64,000 nucleotides of DNA from Nocardioides marmoriginsengisoli. Lineage in GTDB: Bacteria; Actinomycetota; Actinomycetes; Propionibacteriales; Nocardioidaceae. The translations under genes and the position numbers were made by a program. The notes under the pieces are model-generated. The model searched no databases. It was not told where the DNA came from and was given only the letters and a program-made list of their open reading frames with translations. The stretch covers positions 1,428,508-1,492,507 of the forward strand of contig NZ_RJSE01000007.1 in NCBI RefSeq assembly GCF_003725695.1. The letters run 5' to 3'. This document shows, piece by piece, positions 7,435 to 16,654 of this stretch; the first letter of the stretch is position 1; each line of letters begins with the position of its first letter.

Positions 7435-9618
7435 ATGAGCACCACCCACCTGCGGCGCCGCCTGGTCGCCGCGACCCTCGGCCTCGCGGTCGCCGGCAGC
7501 CCCCTGGCCGCCGGCGCCCTCGCCGCCACCAGCGGAGCCGCCCCGGTCCGGGGCGCCGCCACCGCGGTCGACACCACCTACCTCTCCGACACCTTCCCGG
7601 GCCTGTCGGCGAGCCCGGTCCTGGAGACGGTCACCTACGACCGCTTCCAGTGGCTGCTCCAGCAGTCCGGCCAGTACGCGTTCCTGATCGGCTCGGCCGC
7701 TGACGCCGACTTCCCGGCCAAGGTGGTCGCCGCCGAGGCCGCAGCCAAGGCAGCGGGTGCGGTCAAGGTCTACTGGTTCGACCCGAACCTGACCGGTCAG
7801 ACCGGGGTCAAGAACCTCGACACCCGCAACCCGGGCGGCATCAACCTGGCGACGGGGTCGCAGACGATCTACGGCAACATCTGGAAGAACGCGCTGGGCC
7901 AGTACCTCGGCAACGGCATCAAGTCGGTGCCGAACGCCGCTCAGACCACCGCCACGGTCAGCGCCGACGACACCGTAGTCAACGACGCGGTCGACCCGCT
8001 GTGGGACTACCGCAGCAGCCCGGCGGCACCGCCGGTGGCGGCAGCCGACGACGTGTTCTTCGTCTACGACAAGGACAACACCTCGGGCGGTCAGGCCGAC
8101 AAGATCGTCAAGGGCGTCAACCTCTCCGCGACCGCCACCGGTTCGGTCGGCACCGCCGTGACGGCGGCGCTCGCCGGCGTCACCGGCGGCGCCGCGGCGA
8201 TCGACCAGCTGGACCAGTTCCACTGGTGGAAGGACGCGGCCAACCGGAAGCACGACCTCTCCTACACCGATGACGCCCGGTACGGCGGCAACATCCTCGA
8301 CGACGCCGACAACGCCGACGGCTGGCGGGTCAAGCAGATCACCTACCCCGAGCTGCTGCACCTGCTGAGCATCAAGGACACCGCGGACAAGAACTTCGTG
8401 CTGCTCTTCGGCGGGACCTGGTGCCACAACACCCGGGCCGTGCTCAAGCACGTGAACGAGGAGGCCCAGGAGAACGGCGTCACCACGGTCTACAACTTCG
8501 ACCTGGTCCTCGACGGCGGCACCACCAACGGCACCAACGGCGGGTCCAACCCGATCCACGTCCGGGACAACGCCAACAGCGGCTCGACCTTCAACTTCCG
8601 TCCGTCGTACGTGTACGGCGACGTGGTCCGGTCCTCGTTCCGCAACCTGGTCACCGAGTACGACCCGAACACCGGGAGCCGGGTCTCCTACTACCCGAAC
8701 GGCGACCTGGCCGCGTTCCCCGACGTGGTCCGCAAGCTCCAGGTGCCGTTCCTGATCAACTACCAGCGCGGGACCGGCACCAACCCGTCGAGCACCGCCG
8801 TGAAGCGGCAGTGGATCCAGCAGAACCTGGACGCCTCGACCGGCCTGCCGACCTTCCGGGAGTACATGTCTGAGTGGTGGTTCACCAAGCCGTCGGCGCA
8901 GCTCGGCCTGAGCTTCCCGATCCCGGCCGACGAGTCCACGCTGACCGCTCCGCAGGCCACCCAGCTCTCCCAGGCGCGCGACAACGTGACGTTCGCCCAG
9001 GACGCGCTGGCCAAGCTGGACGACTTCTTCGGCGGGCTCCCGGGCGCGGTCGTCTCCACCCAGACGGTGACGGCTCCGACGGTCGCCTACGGCACGGCGC
9101 CGAAGATCACGGTGGCGATCGCCAACAAGTTCGGCCGGCTCCCCGCAGGCACCGCCACCCTCACGGTCGGCGGGGCGTCGTACCCGGTGCAGGTCGCGCA
9201 GAACGCGGCGGTCTTCACCGTGGCCAAGCTGGTGCCGGGCTCGTACCCGTTCACGGTCAGCTACGCCGGTGACGACCAGATCGTGTCGTTCTCCAAGGCC
9301 GGAACGCTGACCGTTGCCAAGGCGAAGGCCAAGGCTTCGGGCGCCGCGGTGAAGGTGCCGACCTCGAAGAAGGCCGGTACCTACAAGGTGACGGTGGCGA
9401 CCCCGGCCGGCCTGGTCAAGGCCACCGGCAAGGTGACCTTGACGCTCAGCAAGGGTGCCGCGAAGAAGAAGGTCGTCGGCACCCTGAAGGCCGGCGTCGT
9501 GACCGTCACGGTGCCGAAGCTGGCCAAGGGCGGCTGGAAGGTCGCGATCGGGTACGCGGGTGACGCCAAGTACCTGGCGGCCACCGCCGCGGGCAAGGCG
9601 ATCACCGTCAAGCGCTAG
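7435..9618 (+). CDS. Secreted protein with two thioredoxin-like segments and C-terminal Ig-like domains
   Basis: 727 residues with an Arg-rich signal peptide cleaved near residues 30-40. Residues about 60-130 look like a thioredoxin fold without active cysteines (QYAFLIGSAADADFP). Residues about 320-380 look like a second one with FVLLFGGTWCHNT, where CxxC is reduced to a lone Cys (about residue 330). That is the only cysteine in the whole protein. The last 180 residues form Ig-like repeats (SYAGDD, GYAGDAKYLA) typical of surface-exposed proteins. A monothiol site could form mixed disulfides with substrates or with the single-Cys protein encoded just upstream. Fold assignments are from motif reading only. 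Confidence 0.72.
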   Translation: MSTTHLRRRLVAATLGLAVAGSPLAAGALAATSGAAPVRGAATAVDTTYLSDTFPGLSASPVLETVTYDRFQWLLQQSGQYAFLIGSAADADFPAKVVAAEAAAKAAGAVKVYWFDPNLTGQTGVKNLDTRNPGGINLATGSQTIYGNIWKNALGQYLGNGIKSVPNAAQTTATVSADDTVVNDAVDPLWDYRSSPAAPPVAAADDVFFVYDKDNTSGGQADKIVKGVNLSATATGSVGTAVTAALAGVTGGAAAIDQLDQFHWWKDAANRKHDLSYTDDARYGGNILDDADNADGWRVKQITYPELLHLLSIKDTADKNFVLLFGGTWCHNTRAVLKHVNEEAQENGVTTVYNFDLVLDGGTTNGTNGGSNPIHVRDNANSGSTFNFRPSYVYGDVVRSSFRNLVTEYDPNTGSRVSYYPNGDLAAFPDVVRKLQVPFLINYQRGTGTNPSSTAVKRQWIQQNLDASTGLPTFREYMSEWWFTKPSAQLGLSFPIPADESTLTAPQATQLSQARDNVTFAQDALAKLDDFFGGLPGAVVSTQTVTAPTVAYGTAPKITVAIANKFGRLPAGTATLTVGGASYPVQVAQNAAVFTVAKLVPGSYPFTVSYAGDDQIVSFSKAGTLTVAKAKAKASGAAVKVPTSKKAGTYKVTVATPAGLVKATGKVTLTLSKGAAKKKVVGTLKAGVVTVTVPKLAKGGWKVAIGYAGDAKYLAATAAGKAITVKR

Positions 9619-9630
9619 CTGCGGCCCAGC

Positions 9631-9672
9631 AAGAGAGAAGGTTGCCTGGCGAGCCAGGTAACCTTCTCTCTT
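9631..9672 (+). terminator. 19-bp hairpin ending exactly at the prfB start codon
   Basis: The arms 9631-9649 and 9654-9672 pair over 19 bp with one G-U and a CGAG loop. There is no U-run after it: the next base begins the GTG of prfB. It probably ends the upstream transcript, but it also leaves no Shine-Dalgarno site for prfB. Confidence 0.65.
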
Positions 9673-10785
9673 GTGGCTACACGCGACTACGACTCCGAGA
9701 TCAAGCAGCTCCAGGCGACCATGGGCACGATCGGCAAGGTGCTCGACCTCGACGCCATGCGGGTGGAGATCGCGAGCCTGGGCGAAGACGTCGCCGACCC
9801 GAACCTGTGGGACGACCAGGCCAACGCCCAGCGCGTGACCGGCCGGCTCTCCACGCTGCAGGGCGAGCTCGACCGCTTCACCGCGCTGAGCACCCGGCTC
9901 GAGGACGTGGAGCTGATGTTCGAAATGGCGACCGAGGAGGCGGACGAGTCCGCGCTGGCGGACGCCGACTACGAGCTGGACCGGATCGCCAAGGCGGTCG
10001 AGACCCTCGAGGTCCGCACCCTGCTCTCCGGCGAGTACGACGCCCGCGAGGCGATCGTCAGCCTCCGGGCCGGCGCGGGCGGCGTCGATGCCGCCGACTT
10101 CACCGAGATGCTGATGCGGATGTACACCCGCTGGGCCGAGCGCAACGGCTACCCGGTCGAGGTCTTCGACACCTCGTACGCCGAGGAGGCCGGCCTGAAG
10201 TCCGCGACCTTCGCGGTGCACGCGCCGTACGCCTACGGGACGCTCTCGGTCGAGGCCGGCACCCACCGCCTGGTCCGGATCAGCCCGTTCGACAACCAGG
10301 GCCGCCGGCAGACCAGCTTCGCCGCGGTCGAGGTGGTCCCGGTGCTGGAGCAGACCGACGAGATCGACATCCCCGACGAGGACATCCGGGTCGACGTGTA
10401 CAGGTCGGGCGGCCCCGGCGGCCAGTCGGTCAACACCACCGACTCCGCGGTCCGGCTGACCCACCTGCCGACCGGCGTCGTGGTGTCCTGCCAGAACGAG
10501 AAGTCGCAGCTGCAGAACAAGGCCTCCGCGATGGTGGTCCTGAAGGCCAAGCTGCTCGCCCTGAAGAAGGCCGAGGAGAAGGCGCACCTCGACGAGCTCA
10601 AGGGCGACGTCCAGGCCAGCTGGGGCGACCAGATGCGCAACTACGTGCTGAACCCTTACCAGATGGTCAAGGACCTGCGCACCGAGTACGAGTCCGGCAA
10701 CCCGCAGTCCGTCCTGGACGGCGACATCGACGCCTTCCTGGAGGCCGGGATCCGCTGGCGCCGCGGGGCCGAGCTGAAGGACTGA
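9673..10785 (+). CDS. prfB: Peptide chain release factor 2
   Basis: 370 residues, the normal length. Recognises UAA and UGA in the ribosomal A site and triggers peptidyl-tRNA hydrolysis. The SPF stop-codon reading motif is in [11 protein letters not shown] and the catalytic GGQ in [11 protein letters not shown]. The frame is continuous from GTG at 9673, so the autoregulatory +1 frameshift of Escherichia coli prfB is absent. It opens the group prfB ... ftsE-ftsX-M23-smpB found in many actinobacteria. Translation initiation is unusual because the start codon abuts a strong hairpin. Confidence 0.97.
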   Translation: MATRDYDSEIKQLQATMGTIGKVLDLDAMRVEIASLGEDVADPNLWDDQANAQRVTGRLSTLQGELDRFTALSTRLEDVELMFEMATEEADESALADADYELDRIAKAVETLEVRTLLSGEYDAREAIVSLRAGAGGVDAADFTEMLMRMYTRWAERNGYPVEVFDTSYAEEAGLKSATFAVHAPYAYGTLSVEAGTHRLVRISPFDNQGRRQTSFAAVEVVPVLEQTDEIDIPDEDIRVDVYRSGGPGGQSVNTTDSAVRLTHLPTGVVVSCQNEKSQLQNKASAMVVLKAKLLALKKAEEKAHLDELKGDVQASWGDQMRNYVLNPYQMVKDLRTEYESGNPQSVLDGDIDAFLEAGIRWRRGAELKD

Positions 10786-10788
10786 CGC

Positions 10789-11388
10789 CTACTTGCTGGT
10801 GTCCAGCGCCGAGGCGACCGCGGAGCACCAGGCGTCGGCACGCGCCGTGACCGCCTTGCGGGTGCTCGTCTGAGTCACCTCGCAGCTCAGCCAGGTGTCC
10901 TGGAAGAGACCGGCGTGCCGCGCCACCAGGCTCTTGCCCGGTCCGGAGCAGGACTGGAGGAGGCCGGGTTCGCCGAAGGCGCTGGCCGTCGTCGTGCAGC
11001 CCGTCTTCCGGCCGGCCGCTCGGACCAGCGTCCGGGCGTACGCCGGCGCGATCGGCCGGGCGAAGACCCAGGCGCGGGCGATCCGTCCGGCGGGCGAGGT
11101 CCAGGAGCAGCCGAACTCGTGGCCGATCCCGCCCGGGCCGCCGCCCGGGATCGGATCGCCGTTGCGCCACTCGTCGGGTGTGCGCGGCTCGCTGCCCAGG
11201 GCCGTTCGGACGGCCGCGACCGGCACCAGGTCGCAGAACTCGACCCGGACCAGGCTCATCGAGGCCGGATCGAGGTCCTTGATCGCCCGAGGCGCCGACG
11301 AGACGGGTGCCGCCGGATCGCCGTCGCTGCAGCCCGCGAGCACTGTCACGGCGACCAGCGCCAGCGTGACGAGTCGGCGGGTGCGCAT
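10789..11388 (-). CDS. DUF3558-like lipoprotein
   Basis: 199 residues. The signal peptide ends in a lipobox (TVLAGC, Cys about 19), then a short acidic/Pro linker and a globular domain with CDLVP, FGCSW and a late CEV/WCSAV pattern of paired cysteines, as in actinobacterial DUF3558 lipoproteins of unknown function. It converges on prfB with a 3-base gap. The ATG at 11388 is supported by a -10 box exactly 6 bases before it. The same frame stays open far upstream only as antisense to ftsEX. Confidence 0.78.
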   Translation of the reverse strand: MRTRRLVTLALVAVTVLAGCSDGDPAAPVSSAPRAIKDLDPASMSLVRVEFCDLVPVAAVRTALGSEPRTPDEWRNGDPIPGGGPGGIGHEFGCSWTSPAGRIARAWVFARPIAPAYARTLVRAAGRKTGCTTTASAFGEPGLLQSCSGPGKSLVARHAGLFQDTWLSCEVTQTSTRKAVTARADAWCSAVASALDTSK

Positions 11389-11394
11389 GCAGAG

Positions 11395-11400
11395 ACGGTA
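11395..11400 (-). promoter_or_regulatory. -10 box, DUF3558-like lipoprotein gene
   Basis: TACCGT on the minus strand, 6 bases before the ATG at 11388; predicts a leaderless transcript. Confidence 0.55.
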
Positions 11401-11466
11401 GACGAAACACCGAAGCCGCCTGCGTCCCGGGCAGGTTGAACCGGCTCGCCTAAACTCGGGAGCACT

Positions 11467-12156
<690 letters not shown>

Positions 12157-12174
12157 AAAGGCTGCACTGCAGCT

Positions 12175-13095
12175 ATGCAACTGAAGTATGTCTTCACGGA
12201 AACCCGGATCGGGCTCCAGCGCAACGTCTCGATGACCATCGCGGTCGTCGTGACCATCTTCATCTCGCTGACCCTGGTCGGGATGGGCCTGCTGCTGAAC
12301 GCCCAGGCCGACAAGACCGAGAAGTACTGGGGGAGCCGGCTGCAGATCACCGTCTACCTGTGCAACGACGCGAACATCAAGAAGGAGCACTGCACCTCGG
12401 GCGAGGCGGACCAGGCGCAGAAGTCGGCGATCGAGGACGTCCTCAAGTCCCACCCCGAGGTCGACACCTACGACTTCCGGACCAAGGACGAGGCCTTCGC
12501 GATCTTCAAGCGGGTCTACATCACCGACGACAAGGACTCGACGATCTCCTCGGTGGTGACCGCCGACGACATGCAGGAGTCCTACCGGGTCACGCTGAAG
12601 AACCCGCGGAACTACCTCGAGGTCGAGAGCGCGCTCAAGGGCATGGACGGCGTCGAGGCGGTCGAGGACCTGCGGACCGTGCTGCAACCGATCTACAACG
12701 CGATCACCTGGATGAAGTGGGGCGCGATCTCGATCGCGGCGTTCCTGCTGATGGCCGCGATCCTGCAGGTCGGCAACACGATCCGGCTGGCGGCGTTCGC
12801 GCGGCGCAAGGAGATCGGCATCATGCGGCTGGTCGGCGCCTCGACGCTGTACATCTCGCTGCCGTTCCTGCTGGAGACGCTGGCGGCCGCGGCGATCGCG
12901 ATCGTGCTCTCCGGGGCGACCATCGGCGCGGTGATGCAGTTCGTGATCCGGGACCGGCTCCGGCACAACTTCCAGGTCACCGACTGGATCGGGTGGGCCG
13001 ATCTGGGGCAGGCGCTCGGGGCGATCTCGGTGCTGGGCGTCGTGATCACGCTGATCCCGACACTCGTGATGACCCGCAAATACCTCAAAGTCTGA
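12175..13095 (+). CDS. ftsX: Cell division protein FtsX
   Basis: 306 residues, four membrane spans: one near the N-terminus (AVVVTIFISLTLVGMGLLL) and three after residue 180. The roughly 130-residue extracytoplasmic loop between spans 1 and 2 is where FtsX contacts its hydrolase partner; here it contains a pair of cysteines near residues 62-73 (LCNDANIKKEHC). The MQLKYVFTE start is typical of the actinobacterial family. The adjacent M23 gene is the obvious candidate partner. Confidence 0.95.
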   Translation: MQLKYVFTETRIGLQRNVSMTIAVVVTIFISLTLVGMGLLLNAQADKTEKYWGSRLQITVYLCNDANIKKEHCTSGEADQAQKSAIEDVLKSHPEVDTYDFRTKDEAFAIFKRVYITDDKDSTISSVVTADDMQESYRVTLKNPRNYLEVESALKGMDGVEAVEDLRTVLQPIYNAITWMKWGAISIAAFLLMAAILQVGNTIRLAAFARRKEIGIMRLVGASTLYISLPFLLETLAAAAIAIVLSGATIGAVMQFVIRDRLRHNFQVTDWIGWADLGQALGAISVLGVVITLIPTLVMTRKYLKV

Positions 13096-13152
13096 GATCG
13101 GCGGGTTAACGTCACTCTGTTCACTTCTTCCCCAATTTGAACAGGCTGACCG

Positions 13153-14418
13153 GTGGTACGCACTCTTCCCCGCAACACCCGTCGTCGCGTCTCCTGGACG
13201 CTGGCATTCCTGAGCACCGTCGCGCTCGCAACCGGGCCGGCGATGCTCTCCGCCCGGGCCGACGACCTGCGCGACAAGCAGAACCAGGTGAAGAAGGGCC
13301 TGAAGAACGCGACCGGTGCGCTGGAGGAGTCCAGCTCGGCCTTCACCGCGGCGACGAAGCGGCTGACCGCCGCCCAGGGCAAGCTGGCCCTCGCGCAGAA
13401 GGCGCTGGCCAAGACCCAGGGCGAGCTGACCGCCGCCCGGGTGCTCGACACCCAGATGCAGGCGAAGCTGGTCGCCGCCCAGGCGGCGCTCGCCCAGGCC
13501 GAGGCCGACCTGGCCGCCGGCATCGAGGACGTCGCGAACAAGCGTGACGAGATCAGCCTGGTGGTGGCGGAGAACTTCCAGAAGGGAGACCCGCGGCTGC
13601 TGGGTCTCTCCGCGATCCTGCACGCCCGCGACATCAACGACATGGGCACCCAGCTGCACGCCGTCGGGAACCTGATGGATCAGCAGGCGGACATGCTCTA
13701 CGAGCTGAAGGCGAAGCAGAACCAGCTCACGGTCCAGAAGGGCAAGGTCGCCGCGGCCAAAGCCATCGTCGCCGAGCAGCGCCAGGCGGCCGCGGTGAAC
13801 CTCGCGCGCAAGAAGGCGCTGGAGGAGAAGGCCGAGACCAACCGCGCCCAGGTCGCCAGCTTCGTGGCGCAGCGCCAGGCCGCGGCCTCGCAGGCGCGCG
13901 CCGCCCGGGCGGTGGACCTGCGCAAGCTGCAGCAGCTGAAGAAGGAGGACGCCCGGATCAAGCGGCTGATCCTGGCCCGCGCCAAGCAGCAGTCCGGCAA
14001 CGGCTTCTCCGGCAACTCCGGCGGGTTCCTGCTGCCGCCGGTCGCGAACTCGTACATCACCTCGCCGTACGGCTACCGGGTGCACCCGATCTACGGCTAC
14101 TACAGCCTCCACGACGGCGACGACTTCCACGCGCCGTGCGGGGTCCCGGAGCGGGCCGCCGCCAGCGGCACCGTGATCGAGGAGTACTACTCCGACGTCT
14201 GGGGCAACCGGCTGTTCCTCGACGTCGGCAAGGTCAACGGCAAGAACATGACGCTGATCTACAACCACATCAGCTCGTACAAGGCGCGGACCGGCGACAA
14301 GGTCAAGCGCGGCGAGACGATCGCGTACGCCGGCACGACCGGCTGGTCGACCGGCTGCCACCTGCACTTCACCGTGATGATCAACGGCAACCCGGTGAAC
14401 CCTCAGAACTACATGTAG
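13153..14418 (+). CDS. Coiled-coil M23 peptidase, likely FtsEX-activated peptidoglycan hydrolase
   Basis: 421 residues. A signal peptide (to about ARA-DD), two long coiled-coil stretches (about 35-150 and 180-280) and a C-terminal LytM/M23 domain. Zinc ligands are visible in [12 protein letters not shown] and GCHLHFTV, so the peptidase looks active, unlike EnvC, which lacks ligands. The layout is that of PcsB, RipC and EnvC proteins that work with FtsEX, and the gene lies 57 bases after ftsX. Most likely role: cutting peptidoglycan cross-links for daughter-cell separation. GTG start at 13153. Confidence 0.87.
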   Translation: MVRTLPRNTRRRVSWTLAFLSTVALATGPAMLSARADDLRDKQNQVKKGLKNATGALEESSSAFTAATKRLTAAQGKLALAQKALAKTQGELTAARVLDTQMQAKLVAAQAALAQAEADLAAGIEDVANKRDEISLVVAENFQKGDPRLLGLSAILHARDINDMGTQLHAVGNLMDQQADMLYELKAKQNQLTVQKGKVAAAKAIVAEQRQAAAVNLARKKALEEKAETNRAQVASFVAQRQAAASQARAARAVDLRKLQQLKKEDARIKRLILARAKQQSGNGFSGNSGGFLLPPVANSYITSPYGYRVHPIYGYYSLHDGDDFHAPCGVPERAAASGTVIEEYYSDVWGNRLFLDVGKVNGKNMTLIYNHISSYKARTGDKVKRGETIAYAGTTGWSTGCHLHFTVMINGNPVNPQNYM

Positions 14419-14429
14419 ATTTCTCTCTC

Positions 14430-14906
14430 ATGCCCAAGGAACAAGGGCGCAAGCTGATTGCGCAGAACCGCAAGGCGCGTTACGACTACCACGTCGAGGA
14501 CGTCTTCGAGGCCGGACTGGTCCTCGTCGGCACCGAGGTGAAGTCGCTGCGCGCCGGTCGCGCGACCCTGGGTGACGGCTTCGCCGAGATCCACGACGGC
14601 GAGGCGTTCCTGCACGGCGTGCACATCCCGGAGTACACCCAGGGCACCTGGACGAACCACGAGCCGCGGCGGGTCCGCAAGATGCTGCTCAACCGGCACG
14701 AGATCGACAAGATCGACGCGAAGGTGAAGGAGCGCGGGTTCACCTTGGTGCCGCTGTCGATGTACTTCCTGGACGGCCGCGCCAAGGTGGAGATCGCCCT
14801 GGCCCGCGGCAAGAAGACCTACGACAAGCGGCAGGCGCTCGCCGGTCGCCAGGCCGACCGGGAGAAGCAGCAGGCGCTGGGTCGTCGCATGAAGGGTGCT
14901 GAGTGA
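14430..14906 (+). CDS. smpB: SsrA-binding protein SmpB
   Basis: 158 residues, full length. Binds tmRNA (ssrA, encoded about 4 kb downstream) and carries it into stalled ribosomes. Family motifs [11 protein letters not shown] near the start, [10 protein letters not shown] and the basic C-terminal tail KKTYDKRQ are present. ATG at 14430; a TAGATT box overlaps the stop of the previous gene and leaves at most a base or two of leader. Its TGA overlaps the GTG of the amidohydrolase. Confidence 0.97.
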   Translation: MPKEQGRKLIAQNRKARYDYHVEDVFEAGLVLVGTEVKSLRAGRATLGDGFAEIHDGEAFLHGVHIPEYTQGTWTNHEPRRVRKMLLNRHEIDKIDAKVKERGFTLVPLSMYFLDGRAKVEIALARGKKTYDKRQALAGRQADREKQQALGRRMKGAE

Positions 14907-15757
14907 CCCCGAGCGACCTGGGCATCCCGGGCCTGTTCGACGTGCACGTGCACTTCCTGCCGGCGAACATCCAGGCGGCGGTCTGGCGCCAGTTCGACGA
15001 GGCCGGCCCGAAGATCGGGCGGGAGTGGCCGATCCGCTACCGCGGCAGCGTCCAGGAACGGGTCGAGCAGCTGCGCTCCTTCGGCGTACGGCGCTTCTCT
15101 GCACTGCCCTACGCGCACAAGCCCGGCGTGGCCGCCTACCTGAACACCTGGGCGGCCGAGTTCGCCGCCGAGGTTCCCGAGAACCTGCGCTCGGCCACCT
15201 TCTACCCGGAGCCGGGCGTGGGCGAGTACGTCGCCGCCGCGATCGCCGAGGGTGTCGAGATCTTCAAGCTGCACAACCAGGTGGGGGAGTTCCTGCTCGA
15301 CGACCCGGCCCTGTCACCGGCCTGGGAGGTGCTCCAAGCGGCCGGGACGCCGATCGTGATCCACGTCGGCTCCGGGCCGGTCGGCAACGCGTTCACCGGC
15401 CCCGAGCACCTGGCCCGGCTGCTCCGACTCTTCCCCGACCTCCGGGTGATCGTCGCGCACCTGGGCGCCCCCGAGTTCGCCGAGTTCTTCGACCTCGCCG
15501 AGGCCTACGAGCACACCTACCTGGACACGACGATGGTCTTCACCGACTTCTTCGTCCCGTTCCCCGACGAGCTGGCTCCGCGCCTCGCGACGCTGGGCGA
15601 CAAGATCCTCTACGGCAGCGACTTCCCGAACCTGCCCTACGAGTACGGCCACCAGCTGGAAGGACTCGCCCGCCTCCTCGGCACCGCCCCCGGTCTCGAC
15701 GAGGCCTGGCTGGCCAAGGTGTGCTGGCACAACGCGGTGGGCTTGTTCGGCGCCTGA
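14903..15757 (+). CDS. Amidohydrolase-2 family metal-dependent hydrolase
   Basis: 284 residues, a TIM-barrel amidohydrolase of the ACMSD/gamma-resorcylate decarboxylase type. Metal-site motifs appear in order: DVHVHF near residue 14, [15 protein letters not shown] and a late Asp in LYGSDFPN. The substrate cannot be deduced. GTG at 14903 overlaps the smpB stop by four bases, so it is co-translated with smpB; this coupling recurs in related actinobacteria and its meaning is not clear. Confidence 0.85.
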   Translation: MTPSDLGIPGLFDVHVHFLPANIQAAVWRQFDEAGPKIGREWPIRYRGSVQERVEQLRSFGVRRFSALPYAHKPGVAAYLNTWAAEFAAEVPENLRSATFYPEPGVGEYVAAAIAEGVEIFKLHNQVGEFLLDDPALSPAWEVLQAAGTPIVIHVGSGPVGNAFTGPEHLARLLRLFPDLRVIVAHLGAPEFAEFFDLAEAYEHTYLDTTMVFTDFFVPFPDELAPRLATLGDKILYGSDFPNLPYEYGHQLEGLARLLGTAPGLDEAWLAKVCWHNAVGLFGA

Positions 15758-15882
15758 CGTTTCCGAACTTTCTTCGGGATCCGCGTACTCACCGGGGTTT
15801 CTGGGTGTCACAGCATCTAAGGGACTGATTCGTCGATCCCGAAGCTGCCGCTTCCTAGAGGCGCCCGACCGATGGAGACGTG

Positions 15883-16572
15883 ATGAAACCACCCCTGCGC
15901 GTGCTGGCGGGCACGCTGATCCTCGCGCTCGCAGCATCCGGCTGCGGTTCCTCGCCGGACAGCAGCCATCAGGCGGATGCACGATCGTTGTCCGCGCTCG
16001 TCGACTCAGCCCCGGGGGTAGCGGCGGAGCGGACGTACGGCCTCTACTCCAGCGTTGCCAACCTTGCGATGACCTCGAAGCAACCGATCCGCGACTACCT
16101 CCCGGTCCCACAGCTTGAGCTCGGGGTCGTTGGTTCGGTAGCGGGATTTGCGGAAGGTCCGCACTACCGCGAGTTCGAGAACGATCCCGGTGGTCGGACC
16201 ACGGTGATGGCGGTGCGGGTGGAGGGCGTGCTGAAGGGAACGGTGCCGAAGTCTCGGATGGTCTACGCCCAACTGCTCGGCGCTGCCGGGCCGCGCGATG
16301 CGGCGAAGGCGATCCCGGTCGGCACGGCCGTCGCGCTGATGCTGTCGCCGCTCGATGGTGATGCGTCCGTTCCGCCGGTCAATCCGGGCGCGGGCCGACC
16401 CGCGGGCGAGCCCCTCTGGATCCCGGCCGCCCAAGGCCTCATCGTGTCGAACGGGCCCAACGGCGGCATCAGCTATCCGCGAGCAGAGATGTCCGACCCT
16501 GACGTTCGCCTGGACGACCTGGTGGCCGACGACATGAAGGCGCTGCACCGTCCGGTGGTGATGCTCGAATGA
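15883..16572 (+). CDS. Putative lipoprotein of unknown function
   Basis: 229 residues. The lipobox ALAASGC (Cys about 22) follows a short signal peptide. The rest is a single globular region with no family I recognise; it contains VMAVRVEGVLKGTV and LMLSPLDGD, suggesting a beta-rich fold. GGAG sits five bases before the ATG at 15883, preferred over the GTG three bases earlier. Codon use is slightly less GC-biased than its neighbours, which may mean later acquisition. Confidence 0.7.
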   Translation: MKPPLRVLAGTLILALAASGCGSSPDSSHQADARSLSALVDSAPGVAAERTYGLYSSVANLAMTSKQPIRDYLPVPQLELGVVGSVAGFAEGPHYREFENDPGGRTTVMAVRVEGVLKGTVPKSRMVYAQLLGAAGPRDAAKAIPVGTAVALMLSPLDGDASVPPVNPGAGRPAGEPLWIPAAQGLIVSNGPNGGISYPRAEMSDPDVRLDDLVADDMKALHRPVVMLE

Positions 16573-16654
16573 AATCGGGACACAACGGTAGGTCTCGGTC
16601 ACGCGGGTGTGCCGCGGGTGGTGCTCGCCCGCGACATCTGCTGTGATCCGCACT

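Noticed and set aside
9673-9760. Programmed +1 frameshift in prfB
   Set aside because: The frame is continuous with no in-frame TGA near codon 25.
7315-10587. A 1090-codon open frame on the minus strand
   Set aside because: Antisense to the thioredoxin-like gene and prfB; Arg/Asp/Gly/Val-rich text with no domain signatures.
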